A stretch of 64,000 bases of DNA. Origin: Basfia succiniciproducens (GTDB lineage Bacteria; Pseudomonadota; Gammaproteobacteria; Enterobacterales; Pasteurellaceae). The position numbers and the translations under genes were made by a program. Where the stretch lies: positions 1,159,405 through 1,223,404 of the forward strand of contig NZ_CP015031.1 of the NCBI RefSeq assembly GCF_011455875.1, in the 5' to 3' direction. The notes below the pieces were generated by a model that saw only the letters and a program-made list of their open reading frames with translations, made no database searches and was not told the origin of the DNA. The stretch's first letter is position 1, and every line of letters begins with the position of its first letter. Shown here one piece after another: positions 40,855 to 48,560 of this stretch.

Positions 40855-41568
40855 ATGATGAAAAAATGGCTTTTAACCGCGATTAGCGGCGTATTCTTAA
40901 CCGCTTGTGGCTCAAGTTCAAAAAGTGGAAACGACTTAAAATACATTGCTTATCAAGATCTAGACGGCAAAACGCAGCAAGTTGCTTTTTTAAAAACGTT
41001 ATCAACAGAGAACAACGCTGATCCGAAAACCTCAATTAGCGGAGAAGCATTACAAAAAGCCAAATTCGGCAATTTGGATACCCATCAAAAAATAGGCGAT
41101 ATTTATACTATTTACGATGCGCAAGCAAACCCGATGAATGTAATTTTTGTTATTCCAAGCCGGGGAAAATCCTTTAGCCCGCACAAAGCGGATGATATGG
41201 CGCAGCTTGCGAAAGAAAAATCCTTTGATTTTTACGAATTCGGTAAAGCACGTATCGCCCATAGCCAATTCTCCGCTAAATCCGCTATTTGCCGGGATTA
41301 TAAAGCGAAATCCGGCGTAGATGTGAAAATCGCTACCACCTATTACCTGGATTCCGGCGGGGAAAACTACTTGGCAACACTCGTCGGTGCCCAAGCCAGC
41401 CGAAAAAACGGAGAAATCCGAAAATTCACCTATTCGCCGAGCTTTAATATTGATAATAAAAAATTGCAGGAACAAATTCAGCGGGAAGTTAGCTCTCACG
41501 GCGAAAAAGTGGCAAAAAGCAATGTGATTGAAAAACTAAGCGTATTGGAAAACATTGTTTGCCGATAA
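40855..41568 (+). CDS. putative lipoprotein of unknown function
   Basis: The 237-residue product starts MMKKWLLTAISGVFLTACGSSS, a lipoprotein signal with lipobox LTAC; the residue after Cys is Gly, which does not favour inner-membrane retention. The start could be the first or second ATG. The rest is soluble, Lys/Ser-rich and not recognised. It sits directly behind aroA. Its stop codon at 41566-41568 abuts the first unit of the 197-bp array. Confidence 0.75.
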   Translation: MMKKWLLTAISGVFLTACGSSSKSGNDLKYIAYQDLDGKTQQVAFLKTLSTENNADPKTSISGEALQKAKFGNLDTHQKIGDIYTIYDAQANPMNVIFVIPSRGKSFSPHKADDMAQLAKEKSFDFYEFGKARIAHSQFSAKSAICRDYKAKSGVDVKIATTYYLDSGGENYLATLVGAQASRKNGEIRKFTYSPSFNIDNKKLQEQIQREVSSHGEKVAKSNVIEKLSVLENIVCR

Positions 41569-41700
41569 TCGCCTTGTCGCTACCATGTGCAACCCTCTGA
41601 AGTCACGCCGTAGCCTACGATTTCCGCATAAATATAACATTATTTTCGCGCCCACCTTTACGGAAGGAGCTGTTGCGTAGCGACTGAGTGTAGTGGTCAA

Positions 41701-42486
41701 CTAATTTAACAGTCTCCGATAAGTTGTTTTTGCTAAAATCGGAGATAGACCTTGATTATAGCTATGTGGGCGAATGTGATTATAATACATCACATATTCT
41801 CTCACATCATTTACAGCACTTTCAAAATCACTATAACCACCTTTCAGCATCCATTCATATTTAAAACTTCGAAACCAACGCTCCACCGGCGCATTGTCCC
41901 AACAGTTACCACGACGGCTCATACTTTGTGTAAGCCCATGTTTCTTAACTGAATCAGTAAAGATTTCACTGCCATAAATACTACCTTGGTCTGAATGGAA
42001 CAACATTCGCTCCGTGCGTTCAATATTCAGCATCGCATGATTCAGTGCATCTTTAACCAGCTCACTATCATGATAGCGACTTAGCTTCCAACCGACGACT
42101 TGACGATTTAATAAATTAATTACCACTGCTAAATAGCACCATATCCCATTGATTTTTATATAGGTCGTGTCACCACATAGCACGGTCGTTTGGCTATCAG
42201 GCGTAAATTCTCGACTTAGTATATTCTCAAAAACTTGACTGTTTCCTTTACTAGGATTGCGCCATTTTTGCGGTTGCTTACTAAATAATCCTTGCTTATT
42301 CATTAACTTACGAATTAAATACAACCCCACAAAAATACCTTTCTCTTTCAAATGCGATTGAATCGTTCGTTTGCCTGCTGAACTTCGGCTTGCATCAAAA
42401 ATTGCCTTGATTTCAACGGCTAAAGCTGTGTGTTTCGCTGGCTTTTTGGCTGTGCGCAAATGGGCGTAGTAAGCACTTTCAGACAC
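41701..42486 (-). CDS. IS3-family transposase OrfB (DDE catalytic part)
   Basis: Catalytic integrase-like domain. The 261-residue frame from GTG 42486 shows LCGDTTYIKINGIW (first Asp), FHSDQGSIYGS (second Asp) and PVERWFRSFKYEW (Glu), a DD(35)E triad, and ends in IRPHSYNQGLSP. The same frame stays open upstream to the slippery site at 42582-42588, so the working protein is most likely an OrfAB fusion. The TAG stop lies within the terminal inverted repeat. Confidence 0.93.
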   Translation of the reverse strand: MSESAYYAHLRTAKKPAKHTALAVEIKAIFDASRSSAGKRTIQSHLKEKGIFVGLYLIRKLMNKQGLFSKQPQKWRNPSKGNSQVFENILSREFTPDSQTTVLCGDTTYIKINGIWCYLAVVINLLNRQVVGWKLSRYHDSELVKDALNHAMLNIERTERMLFHSDQGSIYGSEIFTDSVKKHGLTQSMSRRGNCWDNAPVERWFRSFKYEWMLKGGYSDFESAVNDVREYVMYYNHIRPHSYNQGLSPILAKTTYRRLLN

Positions 42487-42524
42487 GCTAAATAGCTCAC
42501 ATAACCGGTTGATTCCTCGCGATT

Positions 42525-42839
42525 TTAACGTCGTAATGACTTGGTATTTTTGTTTTCGAGTGACATTAAAATCGCTGTAGCCTTTTTTAAAATGGCCTTA
42601 TCTTCTTCAAGTTCTTTAATACGATTTTCAAGTTCTCGAATTCGTTGTTGTTCTGGGCTAATTGGCTTTGAACCAGCTAAAACGTAACCTTGTTGCTCCG
42701 CTTGAACTTGACTTATCCAGCGACGAAGTGCTGTTTCACCCACACCTAACTCTCGGCAAGCTTGAGAAACTGAATATCCTCGTTCAGTCACTAATTTTAC
42801 TGCTTCAGCTTTATATTCTGCGCTAAATGTTCTTCTCAT
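42525..42839 (-). CDS. IS3-family transposase OrfA (helix-turn-helix part)
   Basis: 104-residue DNA-binding half: MRRTFSAEYKAEAVKLV, helix-turn-helix around YSVSQACRELGVGETALRRWI, then a leucine-zipper-like stretch (RIRELENRIKELEEDKAILKKA). Alone it usually represses transposition. A -1 slip at A AAA AAG (42582-42588) in ILKKA leads into the OrfB frame. Confidence 0.93.
   Translation of the reverse strand: MRRTFSAEYKAEAVKLVTERGYSVSQACRELGVGETALRRWISQVQAEQQGYVLAGSKPISPEQQRIRELENRIKELEEDKAILKKATAILMSLENKNTKSLRR
42582..42588 (-). promoter_or_regulatory. programmed -1 frameshift site of the IS
   Basis: On the minus strand the heptamer A AAA AAG sits in phase with orfA codons TTA AAA AAG. The -1 frame continues GGC TAC AGC GAT without a stop into orfB. 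This is the usual heptamer of IS150/IS3-type elements. Confidence 0.88.
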
Positions 42840-42970
42840 AATATTTCCTCATTTGTGATGTTATTTTATCACTTATTGAGGACTGCGGAATTAGTCTACC
42901 ACTACAGAGGGGGGTATTTTCCCACTCCGCCTTTCAGGCACCTCCCCCGACTTCGCGGGGGAGGGAAAGT

Positions 42971-43052
42971 AACGTTTCGCACCTTCGCCGCTTGGCGCTA
43001 TCATGTCACAACCCTCTGAAGTCACGCCGTAGCCTAGGGTTTCCGCATAAAT
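42971..43052. pseudogene. 82-bp fabB-derived segment in repeat unit 2
   Basis: Matches fabB positions 55461-55542 over 82 bp with no gap and about 8 differences, same strand orientation. The minus strand corresponds to codons about 252-279 of FabB. No longer an open gene (start, ends and context missing). Confidence 0.9.
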
Positions 43053-43166
43053 GTAACATTATTTTCGCTCCCACCTTTACGGGGGGAGCTGTTGCGTAGC
43101 GACTGAGGGGGTATTTTCCCCCTCCGCCTTTCAGGCACCTCCCCCGACTTCGCGGGGGAGGGAAGT

Positions 43167-43248
43167 AACGTTTCGTAACTTTGCCGCTTGGCGCTATCAT
43201 GTCACAACCCTCTGAAGTCACGCCGTAGCCTAGGGTTTCCGCATAAAT
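43167..43248. pseudogene. 82-bp fabB-derived segment in repeat unit 3
   Basis: Second full-length copy of the same 82 bp. It shares most of the changes of unit 2 (such as CCTAGGGTTT for CCTACGATTT), so the units were amplified after capture. Confidence 0.9.
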
Positions 43249-43405
43249 GTAACATTATTTTCGCTCCCACCTTTATGGGGGGAGCTGTCGCGTAGCGACT
43301 GAGGGGGGTATTTTCCCACTCCGCCTTTCAGGCCCATCTCCCGACTTCGCGGGGGAGGGCACTACTGTCATAATTATAAATGATGAACTGTTAGCCTATT
43401 TTTAT

Positions 43406-44599
43406 TTACTGATTAACAATATTGAGAGGAACCCGACTGAATTTTAAAAACATCAGAATAAACCAAATAATACTTACCGCACCGAGAACCGCCCCCACAT
43501 AACCGATATTTGCCAAACCTAAATGTTGCATAACCTGATTACCAATTAAGGCGCCGCCGCCGATACCGATATTATAAATGCCCGAATAAATGGCTGTTGC
43601 CACATCAGTAGCGTCCGGAGCCAGTTGCAGTACCTTCATCTGCATGGCCAGACTGAGTGCCGAAATTGCAACGCCCCAAATGAAAACCAATGCGAATATC
43701 GCACCGGATATGCCACTAACCCCGTATAAACAAATCAATGCCAAAGTTAAAATAGCTACGGAACTCAGTAAAAACTTAATTGGCGCAATACGATAAAGCC
43801 GGCTGAACAAAACACTGGCAAACACGCCGGACACACCGAAAATCAACAACACGGCAGTTGCCGTATTAGCCGAAACCCGGCTGATTTGAATCATAAAAGG
43901 TTCAATATAACTATAAGCGGTAAAATGCGCAGAAATCACTAAAATAGTGAAAATATACAGTGTAATCAGCATTGGCCGGCGAGCAAGTACCGGTAAACTT
44001 TTTAATGAACCGGCGTTTTGACTCGGAATTTTTGGCAATAAGCGAACAATTAAAATTAAAATCAGCGCGGCAAAAACACCAATTAAAGTGAATGTTGTAC
44101 GCCAGCCGAATGCCTGACCGATAATCCGCCCTAAAGGCAGCCCCAATACCATTGCCAGGGAGGATCCTAACGCTAATAGACCTAAAGCTTGGGTTTTCTT
44201 ATTTTTCGGTGCAATACGAATAGTTAAGGCGGCTGTAATCGACCAAAAAATAGAATGCGTTAACGCTACGCCGGCACGAGCGATCAACAGCACTTCATAA
44301 TTCCAAGCAAATGCGGAAAGAATATGACTCGCAATAAATAAAATAAACAGACTGATTAATAAACGGCGACGTTCCAGCTTTGCCGTCATCAGCATGCACG
44401 GTAAAGAACATAAGGAAACAATCCAGGCATAGATAGTAATCATCAGCCCTGTGTTTGAGACCGGCATTTGGAAACTATCGGCTATATCACTAAGTAATGC
44501 CACCGGCACAAATTCCGTGGTATTAAATACGAATGCGGCAAACGCCATAACAATCACACGGAAATATTCAACACGATTAACCAGTTTTCTATTTAGCAT
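43406..44599 (-). CDS. sotB: sugar efflux transporter SotB (MFS)
   Basis: Major-facilitator exporter; E. coli SotB exports arabinose and IPTG. The 397-residue product has about 12 helices with FNTTEFVPVALLSDIADSF, TIYAWIVSLCSLPCML, ERRRLLISLF, FWSITAALTIRIAP, VLGLPLGRIIGQAFGWR, and APDATDVATAIYSGIYNIGIG, nearly the SotB pattern. Its ATG directly abuts the stop of the AsmA-like gene, so they share a transcript with dcd and udk. Same order as HI0132-HI0135 of H. influenzae. Confidence 0.92.
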   Translation of the reverse strand: MLNRKLVNRVEYFRVIVMAFAAFVFNTTEFVPVALLSDIADSFQMPVSNTGLMITIYAWIVSLCSLPCMLMTAKLERRRLLISLFILFIASHILSAFAWNYEVLLIARAGVALTHSIFWSITAALTIRIAPKNKKTQALGLLALGSSLAMVLGLPLGRIIGQAFGWRTTFTLIGVFAALILILIVRLLPKIPSQNAGSLKSLPVLARRPMLITLYIFTILVISAHFTAYSYIEPFMIQISRVSANTATAVLLIFGVSGVFASVLFSRLYRIAPIKFLLSSVAILTLALICLYGVSGISGAIFALVFIWGVAISALSLAMQMKVLQLAPDATDVATAIYSGIYNIGIGGGALIGNQVMQHLGLANIGYVGAVLGAVSIIWFILMFLKFSRVPLNIVNQ

Positions 44600-45961
44600 T
44601 TAATTAAATTTGTCCTTAATAAAATTTCTTAATTGATGACGAAAGTCTTTATTGATTTCTATTTTATATTGCGGTGAAGTGCAATCATCAAAAAAACGAA
44701 TTGGTAACGTTAGCTGCTTATATTGCGCATCATTCACACCGATATTTACCATGGCATCACATTTCATAGTTTGCAAATCCGCATATCCTCTGCCCTTTAG
44801 AATCAAATCTTCGGTCTGCAGTAACATATTATCAATGTGCAAATTCCGCCCTCGCCAACGAAATTGAGCATTATACTGAATAAACCCCGTTTCTAAATTC
44901 TTTAACTTGCCTTCATCATAATTAATAGGAAGGTATTGTCCGATTAACGATAATAAATTCACGCCTTTCAATTTGCCGTTTAATACATTAAGGCTGAAAT
45001 CCCCGACGGTCGGCTGCTCTTCACTCAAATACAATTCGGCGGTAACATCACTTTTGCCTGAAAGCAAAACCGGCAATTTTAAAATACCTAACAGGGTTTC
45101 CAACGGGAAAAATTCGGTTTTAAAGCGTATTATGCTGTTTTGAGGATTAACAGACCGAACATCAATCATTGAATTACAATAATTACAAATTGATGAGGTT
45201 AAATTCACTAAATAACCCTGCGGGTTAACACCGGACGCCAGCCACTCGCCCTGAACCCGACCTAAATCTTCATTATTTAGTTTGAGATTTTCTGCGGAAA
45301 ATTCGTAATTTTCTACCGCACTTTGTTGTGTTGTCAGATAAATTTTATCGGCGGTTAAGGTAAATTGTTTATTATCGGAATAAGCCAATTCATTTAAATC
45401 CACACTTGCATTGGTGTCTTTCAATGCGATTCCCTGCGTTAATAACTTAAAGGTCGTGGCAAAATGCAAATTATCATTACTACGGTTTTTCGCCGTTAAA
45501 TTCAGCTCATATAACCATTGATTATTTCCGCCGTCTAATACTTCTTTGGTTTTTAAAAAATGCAACAAATACTCAAGACGATTGAGATAGAGTGCGGCGG
45601 GTTTTAAGGAAAAATTGAGCGAATACAACACCGGCGGAGATTGAGGTTCTGAGCGAATTTCACCGTCGTTAAAACGCATATTACTGATTTTAAAATCACC
45701 CAACAGCAATGAGGCGCCGGAAAATTCCGCCGCCACCTGCTCAAAAGCAACGAGGCGGGACGATTCGGGAACAAGATAACGCACTTTATTGGCGGTTAAT
45801 GTCGGATGCGGTAAAAAACTGAAATCAAGGCTATTCACCTTGATTCCTTGCTTTTGCAGTAAAGTAAGTAATTGAGTTTCAGCCTTATTTTTCTGCCCGT
45901 AAAGAAAAGCCAATAAGGCAAAAATCCCTACTAATACGGCGACACTCAATTTCTTCGACAT
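44600..45961 (-). CDS. AsmA-like protein
   Basis: A 453-residue protein with a short N-terminal helix (about 5-22, LSVAVLVGIFALLAFLYG) and a long beta-rich periplasmic part, as in AsmA-type proteins thought to affect outer-membrane lipid transport. Features: KVNSLDFSFLPHPTLTANKV near the start, and a C-terminal AsmA_2-like part (LKGVNLLSLIGQYLP, GFIQYNAQFRWRGRNLHIDN, LILKGRGYADLQTMKCD). Shorter than E. coli AsmA (617). Lies between dcd (7 bp) and sotB (0 bp). Confidence 0.75.
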   Translation of the reverse strand: MSKKLSVAVLVGIFALLAFLYGQKNKAETQLLTLLQKQGIKVNSLDFSFLPHPTLTANKVRYLVPESSRLVAFEQVAAEFSGASLLLGDFKISNMRFNDGEIRSEPQSPPVLYSLNFSLKPAALYLNRLEYLLHFLKTKEVLDGGNNQWLYELNLTAKNRSNDNLHFATTFKLLTQGIALKDTNASVDLNELAYSDNKQFTLTADKIYLTTQQSAVENYEFSAENLKLNNEDLGRVQGEWLASGVNPQGYLVNLTSSICNYCNSMIDVRSVNPQNSIIRFKTEFFPLETLLGILKLPVLLSGKSDVTAELYLSEEQPTVGDFSLNVLNGKLKGVNLLSLIGQYLPINYDEGKLKNLETGFIQYNAQFRWRGRNLHIDNMLLQTEDLILKGRGYADLQTMKCDAMVNIGVNDAQYKQLTLPIRFFDDCTSPQYKIEINKDFRHQLRNFIKDKFN

Positions 45962-45968
45962 AACAAAC

Positions 45969-46553
45969 CTACTCGTCTTGATTTATACGGCTTGCGACCG
46001 CACTTTGCTGATTTTTATATTTTGCGTCCCGCCGACGATTATAAGGGCGGGCGGCATGATTGCTTAAAATCTCAAAACTCAATGCGCCGATAATCATATT
46101 CGGACGCAACGCTAAAGGTAATTTCCCGGAATTGTAAAATTCCAATACGATTCTACCCTCCCAACCCGGGTCAATACGATGTGCCGTTACATGAACCATC
46201 AACCCCAAACGCGCTAAAGAAGAACGACCGTCTAACCAGCCGATAATATTATCCGGTAATCTCACACTTTCCAAAGTAGTCGCCAACGCTAATACGCCCG
46301 GATGCAAAAAGAAGGGTTCGTCATCCCGAATAATGATTTCATCGCTCATTACCCGATCCAATTGCGCACTCACTTCTTCTCTCGGGCCGCTTACATCAAT
46401 ATAAGGTGCCGAATAATCGCGAAAAACCCGAAATGAATTACCTAAACGCAAATCAATAGTCGCACCGTTTATTTTTTCATTACCCGGGCGAGGCGTAATT
46501 TCAATAATACCTTCATCCAGATAACGTTCAATGTCCGTGTCGCATAATCTCAT
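45969..46553 (-). CDS. dcd: dCTP deaminase
   Basis: Converts dCTP to dUTP, the main route to dTMP. The 194-residue product has the family marks [61 protein letters not shown] with the catalytic Glu, and the C-terminal lid [15 protein letters not shown]. coli Dcd has 193. It follows udk by 12 bp in a pyrimidine operon. Confidence 0.97.
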   Translation of the reverse strand: MRLCDTDIERYLDEGIIEITPRPGNEKINGATIDLRLGNSFRVFRDYSAPYIDVSGPREEVSAQLDRVMSDEIIIRDDEPFFLHPGVLALATTLESVRLPDNIIGWLDGRSSLARLGLMVHVTAHRIDPGWEGRIVLEFYNSGKLPLALRPNMIIGALSFEILSNHAARPYNRRRDAKYKNQQSAVASRINQDE

Positions 46554-46565
46554 ATCAATATCCTT

Positions 46566-47216
46566 TTACTTGCGGCCTAACAAATGTAGAATTTGTGCTT
46601 TTAACATATTGATTGCAATACGGTTTTTACCGCCGCGCGGAATAATAATATCCGCATATTGTTTAGAGGGTTCAATAAATTGCAAAAACATCGGTCGCAC
46701 GGTTTTGCGGTATTGTTCAATGACGGATTCCAAAGAACGACCGCGTTCTTCCATATCCCGTTTTAAGCGACGAATAAAACAAATATCCAACGGCGCGTCA
46801 ACGAATAAGGACAGGCTTAATTCATTACGTACACGTTCATCGGTTAACAGCAAAATCCCTTCTAAAATAATGACTTTTTTAGGAGTAAAATGCGTCACTT
46901 CTTTCATGCGGGTGTGTTCTACATAGCTGTATTGGGGAATATCCACGGATTTACCGGCTTTTAATGCGCGCAAATGTTCAAGCAGCAAATCTCTATCCAT
47001 TGAATTCGGATGGTCGTAATTGGTTTGGGTACGGGTAGCAAAATCTAAGTGACTTTGATCTTTATAATAACAATCTTCGGAAATAATACTGATATCGTCG
47101 CTACCCACCTGATCTCGCAACTCGCGATGCACCGTAGAGGCAATTAAACTTTTACCCGATGCGGAAGCACCGGCAATGGCAATAATAATGCAAGATGAAT
47201 TTGCTGAATCTGACAT
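46566..47216 (-). CDS. udk: uridine kinase
   Basis: Phosphorylates uridine and cytidine for pyrimidine salvage. The 216-residue product has the P-loop [44 protein letters not shown], and [19 protein letters not shown]. First gene of udk-dcd-asmA-like-sotB. 221 bp separate it from the divergent afuA operon. Confidence 0.96.
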   Translation of the reverse strand: MSDSANSSCIIIAIAGASASGKSLIASTVHRELRDQVGSDDISIISEDCYYKDQSHLDFATRTQTNYDHPNSMDRDLLLEHLRALKAGKSVDIPQYSYVEHTRMKEVTHFTPKKVIILEGILLLTDERVRNELSLSLFVDAPLDICFIRRLKRDMEERGRSLESVIEQYRKTVRPMFLQFIEPSKQYADIIIPRGGKNRIAINMLKAQILHLLGRK

Positions 47217-47326
47217 GGAAAATTCCTAAAACACGATAAAAATTAGTGCAAATTATAAAGAAAATTTCGTTTTATTTACAGTTATTTAAAGCTTTTCCTC
47301 AGATAAACGCTACGAATATCGGAATT

Positions 47327-47342
47327 TGTGAACCATCTCACG
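47327..47342 (+). promoter_or_regulatory. CRP-like site of the afu promoter
   Basis: TGTGAACCATCTCACG matches TGTGA-N6-TCACA in nine of ten positions. A -10-like TAAAAT (47364-47369) would place the transcription start near 47376, so the site is centred at about -41.5, a class II activation position. Confidence 0.6.
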
Positions 47343-47383
47343 GTATGATGCTCCCGAATGGAGTAAAATTCCTCTTGTTAAAT

Positions 47384-47402
47384 AACATGATAGCCTCATG
47401 TT
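47384..47402. promoter_or_regulatory. inverted repeat in the afuA leader
   Basis: AACATGA, TAGCC, TCATGTT: perfect 7-bp arms with a 5-bp spacer, between the proposed start point and the afuA ATG. It may be an operator for an unknown repressor or an mRNA hairpin. Confidence 0.45.
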
Positions 47403-47437
47403 GTATTTCTCCTATCTAATTATAAAGAGGCCTAACA

Positions 47438-48478
47438 ATGAAAATTAAAAAAATTTCTCTTGCTATTTCCACCGCACTTTTAGGTGCCGGTTTAATGTTT
47501 AGCGCACAAGCAAATGCCAAAGGTCGCCTTGTGGTGTATTGCAGCGCTACAAATGAAATGTGCGAAGCGGTAACCAAATCATTCGAAAAACAATATGATG
47601 TGAAAACCGCATTTATCCGTAACGGTTCCGGCAGTACCTTTGCAAAAATAGAAGCGGAAAAAAACAACCCGCAAGCGGACGTTTGGTACGGAGGTACTTT
47701 TGACCCGCAGGCACAAGCCGCCGAAATGGGATTGTTAACCCCTTACCGTTCAAAAAATATTGATGACGTTATGCCTCGCTTCCAGGATCCGGCAAAAATT
47801 AAAGGCAACTATGCCTCTGCAATTTACATGGGGATCTTAGGTTTTGGCGTGAATACCGAACGTTTGAAAAAATTAGGCATTAATGAAGTGCCGAAATGCT
47901 GGAAAGACTTAGCGGATCCGCGTCTTAAAGGCGAAATTCAAATTGCCGACCCGCAAAGTTCAGGTACGGCTTATACGGCAATCGCCACTTTCGTTCAACT
48001 TTGGGGCGAAGATCAAACCTTTGAATTCTTCAAAAAATTACATCCGAATATTTCACAATACACCAAATCCGGTATTACGCCGTCTAACAGTACCGCTCGC
48101 GGCGAAGCGACCGTCGGTATCGGTTTCTTACATGATTACGCAGTTCAAAAAGCCGCCGGTGCACCGATTGAGATGATCGTGCCTTGCGAAGGTACAGGCT
48201 ATGAATTAGGCGGTTTAAGTATTATTAAAGGTGCCCGTAACATGGATAATGCGAAACTATTCGTTGACTACGTATTATCTAAAGAAGGTCAGGAAGTTGC
48301 CTGGAGAAAAGGTAACTCTCACCAAACCTTAACCAATATCAAAGCGGAACAATCACCAACCGCCTTTGATCCGACAAAATTAAATTTAATTAATTACGAC
48401 TTCGAAAAATACGGCGCAAGCGACGAACGCAAACGCTTAATCGAAAAATGGGTCCAAGAAGTGAAACTCGCCAAATAA
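47438..48478 (+). CDS. afuA: periplasmic substrate-binding protein AfuA, copy 1
   Basis: Binding protein of an AfuABC importer. In Actinobacillus pleuropneumoniae AfuA binds hexose phosphates, although the family was first annotated as ferric-iron binding. The 346-residue product has a signal peptide (cut near 27, ANA|KGR), RLVVYCSATNEMCEAV, GSGSTFAKIEAEKNNPQADVWYGGTFDP, and DPQSSGTAYTAIATFVQLWGEDQTFEF. Its start is preceded by AGAGG. A paralogue follows directly. Confidence 0.88.
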   Translation: MKIKKISLAISTALLGAGLMFSAQANAKGRLVVYCSATNEMCEAVTKSFEKQYDVKTAFIRNGSGSTFAKIEAEKNNPQADVWYGGTFDPQAQAAEMGLLTPYRSKNIDDVMPRFQDPAKIKGNYASAIYMGILGFGVNTERLKKLGINEVPKCWKDLADPRLKGEIQIADPQSSGTAYTAIATFVQLWGEDQTFEFFKKLHPNISQYTKSGITPSNSTARGEATVGIGFLHDYAVQKAAGAPIEMIVPCEGTGYELGGLSIIKGARNMDNAKLFVDYVLSKEGQEVAWRKGNSHQTLTNIKAEQSPTAFDPTKLNLINYDFEKYGASDERKRLIEKWVQEVKLAK

Positions 48479-48502
48479 ATAATTACAAAATATTTTATTT
48501 TC

Positions 48503-48534
48503 TGACCGCACTTTTATCTAAAGTGCGGTTTAAT
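48503..48534 (+). terminator. inverted-USS hairpin between the two afuA copies
   Basis: ACCGCACTTT, TATCT, AAAGTGCGGT followed by TTAATTT. With only a weak U-run it may act as an attenuator, giving more of the first binding protein than of the downstream genes, or stabilise the first transcript's 3' end. Confidence 0.6.
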
Positions 48535-48560
48535 TTCCCTTTATTTTAAAAGGAAACCCT

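Larger units (their letters stand above)
41689..42906 (-). mobile_element. IS3-family insertion sequence (IS150-like group), complete
   Basis: Length is 1,218 bp, bounded by imperfect inverted repeats: left TGTAGTGGTCAACTAATTT, right (reverse complement) TGTAGTGGTAGACTAATTCC, with CAGTC conserved further in. Flanking target duplication GAG: the empty site CGACTGAGGGGGGTATTTT is seen intact in the next repeat unit (about 43300). It contains orfA and orfB linked by an A AAA AAG slippery site. All parts look intact, so it may be active. Confidence 0.93.
41570..43372. repeat. about 197-bp tandem repeat array carrying fabB-derived segments, split by an IS
   Basis: Three units, with period about 196-198 bp once the IS (41689-42906 plus a 3-bp duplication) is removed. 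Anchors ACCCTCTGAA are at 41592, 43011 and 43207. Each unit holds a segment derived from fabB, then TAACATTATTTTCG, a G-rich stretch ending TAGCGACTGAGGGG, the block CCTTTCAGGCACCTCCCCC, and a hairpin CTCCCCCGACTTCGCGGGGGAG. The last two blocks are the reverse complement of the module in the 149-bp array at 11590-12178. Apart from the IS no gene lies in 42907-43405. Confidence 0.93.

Noticed and set aside
43006-43221. A 71-codon minus-strand frame with FabB-like residues ([12 protein letters not shown])
   Set aside because: It is a fabB fragment fused to repeat sequence, not a gene. It is evidence for the origin of the repeat only.
47217-47437. Fur box in front of afuA
   Set aside because: No GATAAT-type repeat triplet is present. 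The only dyads are the CRP-like site and AACATGA-N5-TCATGTT.
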